Positions 31,431 to 40,012 of a DNA stretch of 64,000 nt are shown here, piece after piece. Within the stretch, counting starts at the first letter, position 1. Each line of letters begins with the position of its first letter. This stretch comes from G963662655 sp963666875 (GTDB taxonomy: Bacteria; Cloacimonadota; Cloacimonadia; Cloacimonadales; JAIOQZ01), in NCBI GenBank assembly GCA_963666875.2, contig CAXXPU010000018.1, positions 1 through 64,000 on the forward strand, written 5' to 3'. The notes below the pieces were generated by a model. It was not told the origin of the DNA, searched no databases, and saw only the letters and a list, made by a program, of their open reading frames with translations. The position numbers and the translations under genes are program-made.

Positions 31431-32210
31431 TTATCGTACGATATCGACACTACGGCTGGAACCAATACGGTTGGCTCCCGCCTTGAGCATCATTTCCGCG
31501 GTGTGCTTGTCGCGGATACCGCCGGCCGCCTTGACGCCCATCTTCGGCCCGACGATCTCCCGCATCAGCGCCACATCGTCAACGGTCGCGCCACTGGGAC
31601 CGAATCCGGTCGAGGTTTTGACGAAATCCGCTCCGGCCTTCTTGGCGATCATACAACTGATGATCTTCTCGGCCTGGTTCAGATAGCAGTTTTCGAGGAT
31701 CACCTTCAGCTTCGCGCCGCCCTTGTGGCAAGCCTTGGCTACGAGCGCGATGTCGTTCAACGTCTCGCGGTAGTGCTTGGCTTTCAGGCTGCTGAGGTCG
31801 ATCACCATGTCGATCTCCTTCGCGCCCTGCTCGATCGCCTTCTTCGTCTCATAGACCTTTGTGTCCGTGATGTTCGCGCCCAGCGGGAATCCGATCACGC
31901 TACAGACGATCGTTTCACCGAGTTGATAGCTCGCCAGCTCGACATGCTTCGGATTGACGCAAACCGATACGAATTCGTACATCCCGGCTTCGCGACAGAG
32001 GTCTTTAATCTGATTGGGCGTCGCGTCCGCCTTGAGATTGGTGTGGTCGATGTACTGCGCAAGATCGTTGAAATCGGTCGCCACCTGATCCGGATCTTCC
32101 ATCCGGCATCGAGGGCACTGCAGACAGATTTCATGCGCTCCGCCGCAACGGCAAGGTTCCACCTTCTTCATTTCGAAGATGTCGATAAAGAGATTTCGTA
32201 TTTGTTCCAT
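31431..32210 (-). CDS. deoC: Deoxyribose-phosphate aldolase with a cysteine-rich N-terminal extension
   Basis: 259 residues. Catalyses cleavage of deoxyribose 5-phosphate to glyceraldehyde 3-phosphate and acetaldehyde. Schiff-base Lys is in DFVKTSTGFG, with the second Lys in VKAAGGIR and the Asp in DMVIDLSSL. The aldolase domain starts near residue 48 (YIDHTNLK). Ahead of it are about 45 extra residues with CRCGGAHEICLQCPRC, which looks like a small zinc-binding module and is not part of the standard enzyme of about 215 residues. It follows rlmN and is followed directly by the ThyX-like gene. Confidence 0.9.
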   Translation of the reverse strand: MEQIRNLFIDIFEMKKVEPCRCGGAHEICLQCPRCRMEDPDQVATDFNDLAQYIDHTNLKADATPNQIKDLCREAGMYEFVSVCVNPKHVELASYQLGETIVCSVIGFPLGANITDTKVYETKKAIEQGAKEIDMVIDLSSLKAKHYRETLNDIALVAKACHKGGAKLKVILENCYLNQAEKIISCMIAKKAGADFVKTSTGFGPSGATVDDVALMREIVGPKMGVKAAGGIRDKHTAEMMLKAGANRIGSSRSVDIVR

Positions 32211-32265
32211 ATTATCCCCGTATTTGATTCCTCAATCACACAACTGCTCGTTTCCTGTCAAGTAT

Positions 32266-33279
32266 TTATGATTTGCCGGCAAGCTGACCGCAAGCCGCTT
32301 CGATGTCCTCTCCCCGACTCGTCCTCAGCGTGATGGCAGCGCTCAAACTGTGTAATGATTCCTGAAATTGTCGAACCTCCGCATCCATGGGTGGAAGATA
32401 TTCCGAACCCGGAACATGGTGGCACGGTATCAGATTGACCTTGCAGGAAATATCGCCCACAAACGCGATCAACGCCTTCGCATCTTCCTTTCCCGTATTG
32501 ATTCCGCCGAACATGATATACTCGAACGTAATCCTGTACGGCGAGCGTTTCCTGAAATCGAACAGGGTCTTTTTCAACTCGCTCAACGGATAAACGCGAT
32601 TCACCGGCATCAGGCGGTCGCGCTTTCCCGGAATCGCCGAATTCAGCGACACCGCCAGCTTGATCTTCAGTCCCGACTGCCCGAGCTTGCGGATACCGGG
32701 TACTATGCCGCAGGTCGAGACGGTCATTCTGCGTGGACTGAAGCCCACGTCCTCCTGCAGCATGCGCACCGAGCGCACCACGTTGTCGTAGTTATCCAGC
32801 GGTTCACCCATGCCCATGAAGACCAGGTTGGTCAGCTTGTCTTCTTTCAGCAGACGCATCGCCAGAAGCACCTGTCCGACGATCTCGGAAGGCATCAGAT
32901 TTCGTGAAAGCCCTTGTCTTGCGGTTGCACAGAAAGCGCATTCACGTGAGCAGCCGACCTGCGAGGAGATGCAGAGCGTGTTCTTCTTTTCCGTCGGGAT
33001 CAAGACCATCTCGATGGACTGCTCATCATGAAGCTTCAGCAGATACTTCCGTGTCCCGTCCTGCGAGATTCGTTCTTTGCCGACCTTCGGAAAGCTGCAT
33101 ATAAAATTCTCCGAAAGCGTCTTGATGAGCGCGTCCGGCAGATTCTTCATCTTGTGGAAATCATCCATGTATTTCTCGAACATCCAGTGCCGTATCTGCT
33201 TGATACGAAATGCCTTGATGCCATGCTCCCCAAAGAAGCTCTCCAGCTCGTCGGGAGCCAGGTCGAGTATGTGCCTCAT
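32266..33279 (-). CDS. rlmN: RlmN: 23S rRNA/tRNA adenine-C2 methyltransferase (radical SAM)
   Basis: 337 residues. Methylates A2503 of 23S rRNA and A37 of some tRNAs by a radical mechanism. The radical-SAM motif CSRECAFC (residues 109-116) is intact and followed by GLSRNLMPSEIVGQV. MGMGEPLDNYD binds SAM, and the catalytic cysteine of the C-terminus is seen in GEDIEAACGQLAG. Start overlaps the PSP1 gene by ATGA-type 4 nt. Confidence 0.94.
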   Translation of the reverse strand: MRHILDLAPDELESFFGEHGIKAFRIKQIRHWMFEKYMDDFHKMKNLPDALIKTLSENFICSFPKVGKERISQDGTRKYLLKLHDEQSIEMVLIPTEKKNTLCISSQVGCSRECAFCATARQGLSRNLMPSEIVGQVLLAMRLLKEDKLTNLVFMGMGEPLDNYDNVVRSVRMLQEDVGFSPRRMTVSTCGIVPGIRKLGQSGLKIKLAVSLNSAIPGKRDRLMPVNRVYPLSELKKTLFDFRKRSPYRITFEYIMFGGINTGKEDAKALIAFVGDISCKVNLIPCHHVPGSEYLPPMDAEVRQFQESLHSLSAAITLRTSRGEDIEAACGQLAGKS

Positions 33280-34163
33280 CTTCGTTTGGGATCCAGTTTC
33301 TGATACTGTTCCAGCGTGAGAATTTCGGCGACCTGGTCTTCGAGCGACAGGTAAATGCGTTTATTGTAGATGTCGTTCTTGAAAACAAGGTATTTCTGGC
33401 CGCGATACGTCACCTCGTCACCGATTTCCGGAAAATCCTTCGAGGTCTCCTGATAGAACTCTTCCTCGAAGTTCAGGCAGCAGAGCAGACGCCCGCATGG
33501 ACCGGATATTTTCGACAGATTGCCCGAAAGGTTCTGGTCCTTCGCCATCTTGATGGTGATCTGGTTGAAGTGCTTGAGGAAGGTAGAGCAGCAGTAGTAT
33601 TTCCCGCACATACCTATTCCGCCAAGTTCCTTCGCCACATCGCGACCGGTCGTCTGGTGCAGCTCGATGCGGGTGCGGAAAAACGCCGCCAGTTCGCGTA
33701 CGAATTCGCGAAAATCGACGCGTCCGTCCGCGGTGAAAAAGAAGGTAAGCTTGTTACCGTCAAACTGATATACCGTCTTGATCAGCTTCATCTCGAAGGG
33801 ATACTTGACCACCATTTCGTTGAAGCGTTCGGTTGCCTCGCGCTCGTTGTCGATCACGTTCTTCAGCTTCTGAAGATCCGACTTCGACGCCTTGCGGATG
33901 ATCCCCTGCTGTCTCTTGTCGTTCTGCGACCGCTTGTGTTCGTCGATCAATTTCTCGTCGTGAACCGAGGAGTGCATCACCTTGGCGATGTCGAATCCGC
34001 GATCAACCTGAACGATTACCCACAGCTCGGGGTGTATGAAGAAGGTCTTGGGATTCGCGTAGTACGCTGTTCGTCCCGATCGGAATTCCACTTCGACGAG
34101 CTCGAGATCGGGAATGTCGATCAAACCCAATTCTGTATTTTCAGTATTTTCTATATTGTCCAT
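33276..34163 (-). CDS. PSP1-domain protein (YaaT/RicT family)
   Basis: 295 residues with the PSP1 core: FFTADGRVDFREFVRELAAFF, RIELHQTTGRDVAKELGGIGMCGKYYCCSTFL and GPCGRLLCCLNFEEEFY. The cysteines may bind an Fe-S cluster, as in the Ric complex of Bacillus that regulates RNA processing by RNase Y. In this organism, the role is unknown. It is translationally joined to rlmN, another RNA gene. Confidence 0.87.
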   Translation of the reverse strand: MDNIENTENTELGLIDIPDLELVEVEFRSGRTAYYANPKTFFIHPELWVIVQVDRGFDIAKVMHSSVHDEKLIDEHKRSQNDKRQQGIIRKASKSDLQKLKNVIDNEREATERFNEMVVKYPFEMKLIKTVYQFDGNKLTFFFTADGRVDFREFVRELAAFFRTRIELHQTTGRDVAKELGGIGMCGKYYCCSTFLKHFNQITIKMAKDQNLSGNLSKISGPCGRLLCCLNFEEEFYQETSKDFPEIGDEVTYRGQKYLVFKNDIYNKRIYLSLEDQVAEILTLEQYQKLDPKRR

Positions 34164-34197
34164 TCAATCTCCACACGCAATCCTTGTATTATCATGC

Positions 34198-35424
34198 TCA
34201 AGATTGCGTTTTGTCAAAAACGAACGCCTTCAGATTCTTGTAAAGCTCTTTTTCGCATTCGCTTAAATCCAGTTTGCGGCGTCCCTTCACAATCTGCGCC
34301 GTTTCCATGAACTTCTCGATCCGGTATTCGGATTGCGAATCGCCGGTTCCCCAGCTTAAATCCGGCACGAAATCCGTGATCAACGGCGAGCCATAGAGGT
34401 TACATCCGACGCCGATCACCGTACCGGTGTTGATCGAGCAATTGATGCCGGTCTTGGCGTGATCGCCGATCACCGCGCCGAGGAAAATCTCCTTCGAATC
34501 GACCTTCTCTTCATCTCCGTAGATATGCACCTTCACCGTGCCGTAATTGTTCTTCAGGTCGCTGTTGTTGGTGTCGGCTCCGAGGTTGACCCATTCGCCC
34601 AGATAGCTGTGGCCGAGGAATCCCTCGTGCTGCTTGTTGGAATAGCCCTGCACGATGACGCCTTCCACCTCGCCGCCCACCTTGCAGACTGGACCCAGCG
34701 AGGTTCCTTCTCCGATCCGCGCGATCGCCTTGATCTTCGATTTCTTCCCAACGTAGAGAGGACCGGTCAGGATCGCGTTCGGACAGACTTCCGCCCCGTC
34801 GTCGATCACCACGGGACCTTCGGTGGCGTCGATCACCACGCCCGGATTTATCTTCACGTCCTCGCCGATCCAGATGTTGTAAGGATTCAGCGTGGTCACG
34901 CCCGTTTCGACCTCGCAGAAGCTCTCGTCGTCGCGGAAGAAACGATTGTAGTCGTCCTCGATGTTTTCGCCATTCGCCAGAATAATCTCCCAGAGGTAGT
35001 TCCACAGACACGATTGCTCGATGTTCACCACTTTCAGCAGGCTGAAATCCAGAGTTTGCGGCGTGATATCGTGTTCGCCGCTGATGGTCCCTCTCGCTGC
35101 AACCACCCCATCCGGGCACGCCAGCAGCGTGTTTTTCCCGAGACCGTCGATCCGCTCGATGATCTCGTCGTTGACCCGCAATCGCGCATTCACGAGCAGA
35201 TATTCATCCGTATCGAACCGGTTGACCTGCCATTTCGGATGCCGCTCCCGATAAATCGTCTCCAGAAACGGATCGACGATCACACGATTGGTCTCTTCGC
35301 CCAGTAGTGCGATGATTTTCTGACGCTGCTTCAGGATGCCGGTGCGAAGATCGCCGGTCGATCGTGTCAGCGTGATCGGAAAGAAATTCTGCCATTTATC
35401 GTCGTCAAAAATAATGATATGCAT
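34198..35424 (-). CDS. GlmU-like putative sugar nucleotidyltransferase
   Basis: 408 residues. An N-terminal domain of about 180 residues starts with IIIFDDDKWQNFFPITLTRSTGDLRTGI, like the Bacteroidetes 'GlmU family' proteins and not the classic GXGTRM. Then a left-handed beta-helix of hexapeptide repeats (about 185-350) reads INPGVVIDATEGPVVIDDGAEV and YVGKKSKIKAIARIG. It may make a nucleotide sugar for cell-envelope building; substrate is not clear. Near PBP1A and a glycosyltransferase, which fits a cell-wall setting. Confidence 0.8.
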   Translation of the reverse strand: MHIIIFDDDKWQNFFPITLTRSTGDLRTGILKQRQKIIALLGEETNRVIVDPFLETIYRERHPKWQVNRFDTDEYLLVNARLRVNDEIIERIDGLGKNTLLACPDGVVAARGTISGEHDITPQTLDFSLLKVVNIEQSCLWNYLWEIILANGENIEDDYNRFFRDDESFCEVETGVTTLNPYNIWIGEDVKINPGVVIDATEGPVVIDDGAEVCPNAILTGPLYVGKKSKIKAIARIGEGTSLGPVCKVGGEVEGVIVQGYSNKQHEGFLGHSYLGEWVNLGADTNNSDLKNNYGTVKVHIYGDEEKVDSKEIFLGAVIGDHAKTGINCSINTGTVIGVGCNLYGSPLITDFVPDLSWGTGDSQSEYRIEKFMETAQIVKGRRKLDLSECEKELYKNLKAFVFDKTQS

Positions 35425-35445
35425 CTTTGTCTCCTATGGTTATAA

Positions 35446-35545
35446 CCCTCATCCCCCGCCTTCTCCCACTTCGCGGGAGAAGGAGCCATAAGGACTGCCC
35501 ACCTGAAGCACGATGTCCCCTCACCCGCTTGCGGGAGATGGCTAC
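35446..35545. repeat. Dispersed intergenic palindromic repeat, copy 2
   Basis: Same order as the copy at 342-455: hairpin CTTCTCCC-ACTTCGC-GGGAGAAG, spacer with GAAGCACGATGTCCCCTC, second hairpin with CACCCGCTTGCGGGAGATGG. It fills the gap between the glycosyltransferase and the GlmU-like gene, and its right end touches the glycosyltransferase stop codon. Confidence 0.7.
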
Positions 35546-36663
35546 CTTCCATGCCACTTATAAACACTCAGCGCTCCGCGAAGCGCTGTCATCACGATAT
35601 ACAAAGGCTGCAACAGGAACCATATCGGATAGAACCGGAAGCGATCCGATTCGATGAGAAAGCGTTCCTTTGCAACCATGAGAAACCGGAATTCGGCAAT
35701 CAGTCGCGCTGCCCAGATCAACACCGCCACACGCCAATCGTAGAAGATCATCATGACCGAAAGGGCATGCATCGCGGCAACCGCGACGAGGTAGAGGAAG
35801 AACTCCGTGTTGAGACCGATCTGTACCTTCAGATTCGACGCCCATCGTGCGCGCTGATTAAAAAAACTGCTCATCGACTCGATCGGACGCGTATAGACGA
35901 ACGTATGCGCATTCACAGCGTACTTGATCTTCTTCCCGGCGATACGCATCAACTGCATCAGGTTCACGTCGTCACCCGACACCAGATGGGAGATGTGTGA
36001 AAATCCGCACACTGTGTCGAACGCCTGCCTTCTGTATGCCAGATTCTGTCCGGAGCACGAAAACGCCTTCCCCTCTCCGATCGCGCCTGCCGCTGCTGAA
36101 AAAAGAACGAACACGTCGAAATACTCGTATCGCTGGATGAACAATGTGTCCTTCCAGTTCACGATCTTGGGGCGCGAATACCCCGCCACCATATCGACGC
36201 CTTCTTCGAAACAGGCGACCATGCTCTCGATCCAGAAACGAGCCGCCACACAATCGGCGTCGGTTGTCAGGATGATCTCGCCTGTTCCGGCAGCGATCGC
36301 CTGACTCAGCGCGTTCTTTTTCGGTGATTTCGCCTTGTCACGATCCTTCACCTCGATACAGCGAACGTTGCTCCACTTCTCGCTGAACGCCGCGATCTTC
36401 TCCCGCGTATCGTCGGTTGACTGGTCGTCCGCTATAATAATCTCGAACAGTTCCGGCGGGTAACTCTGGTTGACCAGCGAAGTGAGAAGCATCTGGATGT
36501 TCCTGCTTTCGTTGCGTGCGGCGACCACCACGGACACAGTCGGCTTCTCGTAACTTGTTGCCGACTTGAGGCGCTGCAATCCACGCGCGAAACGCATGGT
36601 ATATACAACGTAAACCGCGGTCGTGAGAAGCCCGATCACGGTGAGAATCATTTGCGTGGTCAT
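35542..36663 (-). CDS. Family 2 glycosyltransferase, membrane-anchored
   Basis: 373 residues. One TM helix at the N-terminus (about 4-22), then a GT-A domain: TVSVVVAARNESRNI, EIIIADDQSTDD (nucleotide binding), TTDADC for the metal and NQRARWASNLKVQ like the QxxRW of processive enzymes. Three or more helices close the C-terminus. It might elongate a polysaccharide or lipid sugar; acceptor unknown. Overlaps the PBP1A gene by 4 nt, so it is probably co-translated. Confidence 0.85.
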   Translation of the reverse strand: MTTQMILTVIGLLTTAVYVVYTMRFARGLQRLKSATSYEKPTVSVVVAARNESRNIQMLLTSLVNQSYPPELFEIIIADDQSTDDTREKIAAFSEKWSNVRCIEVKDRDKAKSPKKNALSQAIAAGTGEIILTTDADCVAARFWIESMVACFEEGVDMVAGYSRPKIVNWKDTLFIQRYEYFDVFVLFSAAAGAIGEGKAFSCSGQNLAYRRQAFDTVCGFSHISHLVSGDDVNLMQLMRIAGKKIKYAVNAHTFVYTRPIESMSSFFNQRARWASNLKVQIGLNTEFFLYLVAVAAMHALSVMMIFYDWRVAVLIWAARLIAEFRFLMVAKERFLIESDRFRFYPIWFLLQPLYIVMTALRGALSVYKWHGR

Positions 36664-38900
36664 CGTTCGGGCAGGAAGATGTCGCCATCCGAGAGATCGA
36701 GCGAATCGACGATCCCGTTGTTCATCGCCAGCGAATCAAGGGCGGATTGATCGCGATCGAGAAGGAAGTATGTGCAAGCCTTGTCGCTTTCACGATAGCG
36801 CGTCGGATAGAAATTGTAGTTCAGGCTATCGGAAAGCGGTGTGGGCTGCGTTCCCAGGATGAAGACCTCGCTGATGCGCTCTTCGTAGCGGTTCTTGGGC
36901 AATAGACCCGTCCGCGCCGAGATTTCCACGTTGATCAGTCCGTCCGGACGTTCGAAATCGAGCACTTCGCCGTTGATCACCGATTTGCCCTGCGCGTTGA
37001 CCGGTGCGTCCTTCTCCAGCGCGTATTTCATGATATACGGCCATGGCGGAAGCGCTGCGACAGCGCCGGACTCTTTCGAGCCAAGTGTCGAATTGTCGTC
37101 GAAGCCCACCCAGATACCGCCGACCAATTCCTTGTTGTAACCGATGAACCAGGCATCGCGACAGTCGTCGGTGGTTCCGGTCTTGGCTCCTGCCGCCCAG
37201 CGATAGCCGCGCCAGCGGATACCGGCACCGGTGCCTCCCGGTTCGGTCACAGACTGCATCAGATTGACCATCAGATACGCGATCTTCTCGTCCGTGACCC
37301 GGATGCGCTCGACGGTTGCTTCTTCAAGGATGGTTCCGTCCGCGTCCTCGACTCTTCGAACAAAGAACGGCGTGACCCGCTCGCCCAGATTGGGGAATGT
37401 GGTATAGGCCGAGATGAGCTCCAATGGCTGCACCTCCATCGATCCGACCGCCAGCGAATAGACGGGAATCAGCGGCGTTGTGATGCCGAACTGCCGCGCC
37501 TTGCGGATCACCGCGCGCGGTCCGATATCGGCAAGTGTCTTGACCGAAAATATATTACGCGATTTTCGCAAACCGTCGCGCAGCCGCGTATAACCGAAAT
37601 TATCGAGGCTGTAATTTTTCGGCGCCCAGAAAACCGAGTCGCCCTGGATGAAATAGACCGGCTTGTCGTCGATAACGGTAGCAGGAGTATAACCTTTTTC
37701 CAGCGCCGTGGTGTAGATGATGGGCTTGAAAGACGATCCGGGCGGCCTTCTCGCATGTACCATGCGGTTGAACTTGCTGTGGTTGAAGTTCCTGCCGCCG
37801 ATCATCACCCGCACCGCGCCGGTCTCGGCGTCCATCACCACGGTTCCGCCCTGTACGTAGGGCGTGACGATGTCGGTGGTATCGCGCGGGAAGTCGTTGT
37901 ATTGTACCTCGTACTCGTTCTTCTTCTCGAACTCGATGAGGTGGTTGTTTAAAACCGTGTCCGCGTATCGGGTCAGATCGATGTCCAGCGTGGTATAGAT
38001 GTTTAATCCGCCCGCGAAGAGCTTTGTCGTGCCGTAGCGGTTTTCCAGTTGCGTGCGGATGTACTCGATGAAGTAGTCGTCCGCGCTACGGTTGGAGGTA
38101 TCTTTAAAAAGATTCAAGGGTTCCTGGATTGCATGTTGATACTCTTCACGCGTGATGAACTTCTCGTCCATCATCCTGTACAGCACCATATTGCGTCGCT
38201 CGACCGAGATATCGGGATGCCGGGTGGGATCGTATCGACTGGGATACTGTGTAATCCCGACAATCAAAGCCGCTTCCGATAGCGTAAGTTCGTACGGCTT
38301 CTTGTTGAAGTAGATCATCGCCGCCGAGGATACGCCATATATACCCGATCCGAACGGCACTTTATTGAAGTACTGCTCGAGAATCTCGTCCTTGGAATAC
38401 ATACGCTCGATCCGCACCGCCAGAAGCGCTTCCTTGATCTTGCGCGGGATGGTCTTGTCGAGCGTGAGGAACAGGTTGCGCGAAAGCTGCTGCGTGATGG
38501 TGCTGGCTCCCTGTGAAAAATCGAAATGCACCACGTCAATCAGCATCGCCCTTGTGAGTCCCGAAAGATCGACACCCCAGTGGTTGTAGAAATTCTTGTC
38601 CTCGGTCGCCAGAAGCGCGTGAACCATGTAAGGCGGGATCTCGCTGAGGGGCGAATAGGTGCGTCGCTCGACGGCGAAGGTATGGATCAGTTTGTCGTTG
38701 CGATCGTAAACCTTCGAGCCGATCTTCATATCGTAGTGCTTCAATTCGCTCAGCGGCGGAAGCTCGCTGCTGTAATAGTGAAACAAACCGGCCACGCAGG
38801 CGATTCCGAACACCGCCATCGCCAGGAGAACGTAGAAGGTGATCAGAATCGGCTTCAGCAGCCGCTTGTTCTCACGAAACTTCTTCTTGATTATCTGCAT
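36660..38900 (-). CDS. Class A penicillin-binding protein (PBP1A type)
   Basis: 746-residue bifunctional peptidoglycan synthase. N-terminal TM helix (about 17-43). Glycosyltransferase GT51: ATEDKNFYNHWGVD (catalytic Glu) and GASTITQQLSRNLFL. Transpeptidase: active Ser in PPGSSFKPIIY (SxxK), SRN as the SxN box, and KTGTTDDCRDAWF. Everything needed for activity is present. It lies after the Gx-transporter gene, with a 29-nt overlap, and before the glycosyltransferase. Confidence 0.93.
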   Translation of the reverse strand: MQIIKKKFRENKRLLKPILITFYVLLAMAVFGIACVAGLFHYYSSELPPLSELKHYDMKIGSKVYDRNDKLIHTFAVERRTYSPLSEIPPYMVHALLATEDKNFYNHWGVDLSGLTRAMLIDVVHFDFSQGASTITQQLSRNLFLTLDKTIPRKIKEALLAVRIERMYSKDEILEQYFNKVPFGSGIYGVSSAAMIYFNKKPYELTLSEAALIVGITQYPSRYDPTRHPDISVERRNMVLYRMMDEKFITREEYQHAIQEPLNLFKDTSNRSADDYFIEYIRTQLENRYGTTKLFAGGLNIYTTLDIDLTRYADTVLNNHLIEFEKKNEYEVQYNDFPRDTTDIVTPYVQGGTVVMDAETGAVRVMIGGRNFNHSKFNRMVHARRPPGSSFKPIIYTTALEKGYTPATVIDDKPVYFIQGDSVFWAPKNYSLDNFGYTRLRDGLRKSRNIFSVKTLADIGPRAVIRKARQFGITTPLIPVYSLAVGSMEVQPLELISAYTTFPNLGERVTPFFVRRVEDADGTILEEATVERIRVTDEKIAYLMVNLMQSVTEPGGTGAGIRWRGYRWAAGAKTGTTDDCRDAWFIGYNKELVGGIWVGFDDNSTLGSKESGAVAALPPWPYIMKYALEKDAPVNAQGKSVINGEVLDFERPDGLINVEISARTGLLPKNRYEERISEVFILGTQPTPLSDSLNYNFYPTRYRESDKACTYFLLDRDQSALDSLAMNNGIVDSLDLSDGDIFLPER

Positions 38901-39414
38901 AGTACTTCCGATAGAGGGTTCGATGGATCAATGCCACCAGATAACCCGTTACGATTCCGGTTCCTATTCCCAACAAAATTAATAGAGGCGTCAATCGAAA
39001 TATCCCGTTTTCATGAAAAATCACCAATCGAACCACGACGAGTTGTGCCATGTTGTGAACCACCGCGCCGCCAACGCTGACACCGATCGGGCTGAACCGA
39101 ACCGGTAAGAGGATTAATAGAAGCATCGCCGTCATCGAGCAAATGGTTGCACCGAGAGAGATCAACGTGGTCGGACTCAGGATCAAGCCGGAGAAGGTAC
39201 TCCCCAGCGCGACCTTCATGAATCCCACCAGGACGGCTTCACGGAAATTGCGTGTATAGAGCAGCAGAACTACCGGGATGTTCGCCAGGCCGAGCCGCAG
39301 AAACGGAAGCGGCTTGGGCATCCAGCTTTCCAGTGCAAATGCGGTCACCGAAAAGGCTGTGAGTAGCGCAAGCGTCACCAGATAACGCTCCCGGTGCATC
39401 TCGCGAAGCTTCAT
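38872..39414 (-). CDS. Gx transporter family membrane protein
   Basis: 180 residues with five hydrophobic segments, beginning RYLVTLALLTAFSVTAFALESWMPKPLPFLRLGLANIPVVLLLY. This is the family once called heptaprenyl diphosphate synthase component I and now Gx transporter. The ESWMP...LRLGLAN motif is typical. Substrate is not known with certainty. It is first of the four-gene set Gx - pbp - GT, just after tRNA-Leu. Confidence 0.8.
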   Translation of the reverse strand: MKLREMHRERYLVTLALLTAFSVTAFALESWMPKPLPFLRLGLANIPVVLLLYTRNFREAVLVGFMKVALGSTFSGLILSPTTLISLGATICSMTAMLLLILLPVRFSPIGVSVGGAVVHNMAQLVVVRLVIFHENGIFRLTPLLILLGIGTGIVTGYLVALIHRTLYRKYYADNQEEVS

Positions 39415-39432
39415 GGTCTTCTCCCGTAAATG

Positions 39433-39457
39433 AAAAAAGCCGAGTCATACTCGGCTT
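39433..39457 (-). terminator. Intrinsic terminator after tRNA-Leu
   Basis: Minus strand AAAGCCGAGTATGACTCGGC followed by six T, 9 nt after the tRNA. An 8-bp stem, loop TATGA. Confidence 0.8.
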
Positions 39458-39465
39458 TGAATATA

Positions 39466-39552
39466 TGGTGCAGAAGGGGGGACTCGAACCCCCAAGGGCA
39501 TTCGCCCACTAGACCCTGAACCTAGCGTGTTTGCCAATTTCACCACTTCTGC
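39466..39552 (-). tRNA. tRNA-Leu (CAG)
   Basis: Minus strand, 87 nt with encoded CCA; acceptor GCAGAAG / CTTCTGC, anticodon stem CTAGG / TCTAG with loop TTCAGGG giving CAG, long variable arm (GGGCGAATGCCC), T-loop GTTCGAGTC. Class II tRNA typical for leucine. Confidence 0.96.
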
Positions 39553-39960
39553 GCTTTCACTCTCTTGATCGGGCATCAAATTATTTTGTCTTCTTCAGAC
39601 GTCAAGAAAAATGTTGGGCTTGTGCGGAATATTTACAGCATCCACTACCCCCGGGCGCACTATAAGCTGTTCTGCATAATGGATAATGAAAGGGGAAGCG
39701 CTACGAGAGAGTGGTCACTCTCCCCGCTGTAGCCGCCAATCTCCGAGCAGTGTAAGAGAGGCTCGCCTTTGAAGATTCGATTTATCAGACGCCGTCTGAA
39801 AATCACAGAGGTCGAGCGCTACGAGAGAGTGGGCACACTCCCCGCTGTAGCCGCCGATCTCCGAGCGGCGCTCCTTGCACGCTACGAGAGAAAAGAGGTG
39901 CAGGCAAGGGGATTCGAATTTGCAAGCAAATTCACAGGAGTCTGGCGGTCCAAAGATATG
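39553..39960. other. Gene-free stretch with a tandem pair of direct repeats
   Basis: About 400 bp without a supported gene. It holds a 54-bp direct repeat twice (39697-39750 and 39815-39868, about 90% alike: AGCGCTACGAGAGAGTGG ... CCCGCTGTAGCCGCC), and a third partial copy of CGCTACGAGAGA at about 39879. An inverted CAGACGCCGTCTG lies between them. Short ORFs in both strands do not resemble proteins. Confidence 0.6.
39697..39868. repeat. 54-bp imperfect direct repeat, two copies
   Basis: Copies at 39697-39750 and 39815-39868, separated by 64 bp. Each also contains internal palindromes (GTGGTCAC, GGCTACAGC context). Only two full copies, so not a CRISPR array. Confidence 0.65.
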
Positions 39961-39988
39961 AAAAAAGCCCGATGGACATCCACCGGGC
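39961..39988 (-). terminator. Intrinsic terminator of the beta-propeller lipoprotein gene
   Basis: Minus strand GCCCGGTGGA-TG-TCCATCGGGC (10-bp stem) followed by six T, 24 nt after the stop of the gene ending at 40013. Confidence 0.88.
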
Positions 39989-40012
39989 ATGTATATTCTA
40001 TCTATCGTCGGA

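Noticed and set aside
39697..39868. Possible CRISPR array
   Set aside because: Only two full copies, 54 bp long with a 64-bp gap and internal divergence; no cas genes.
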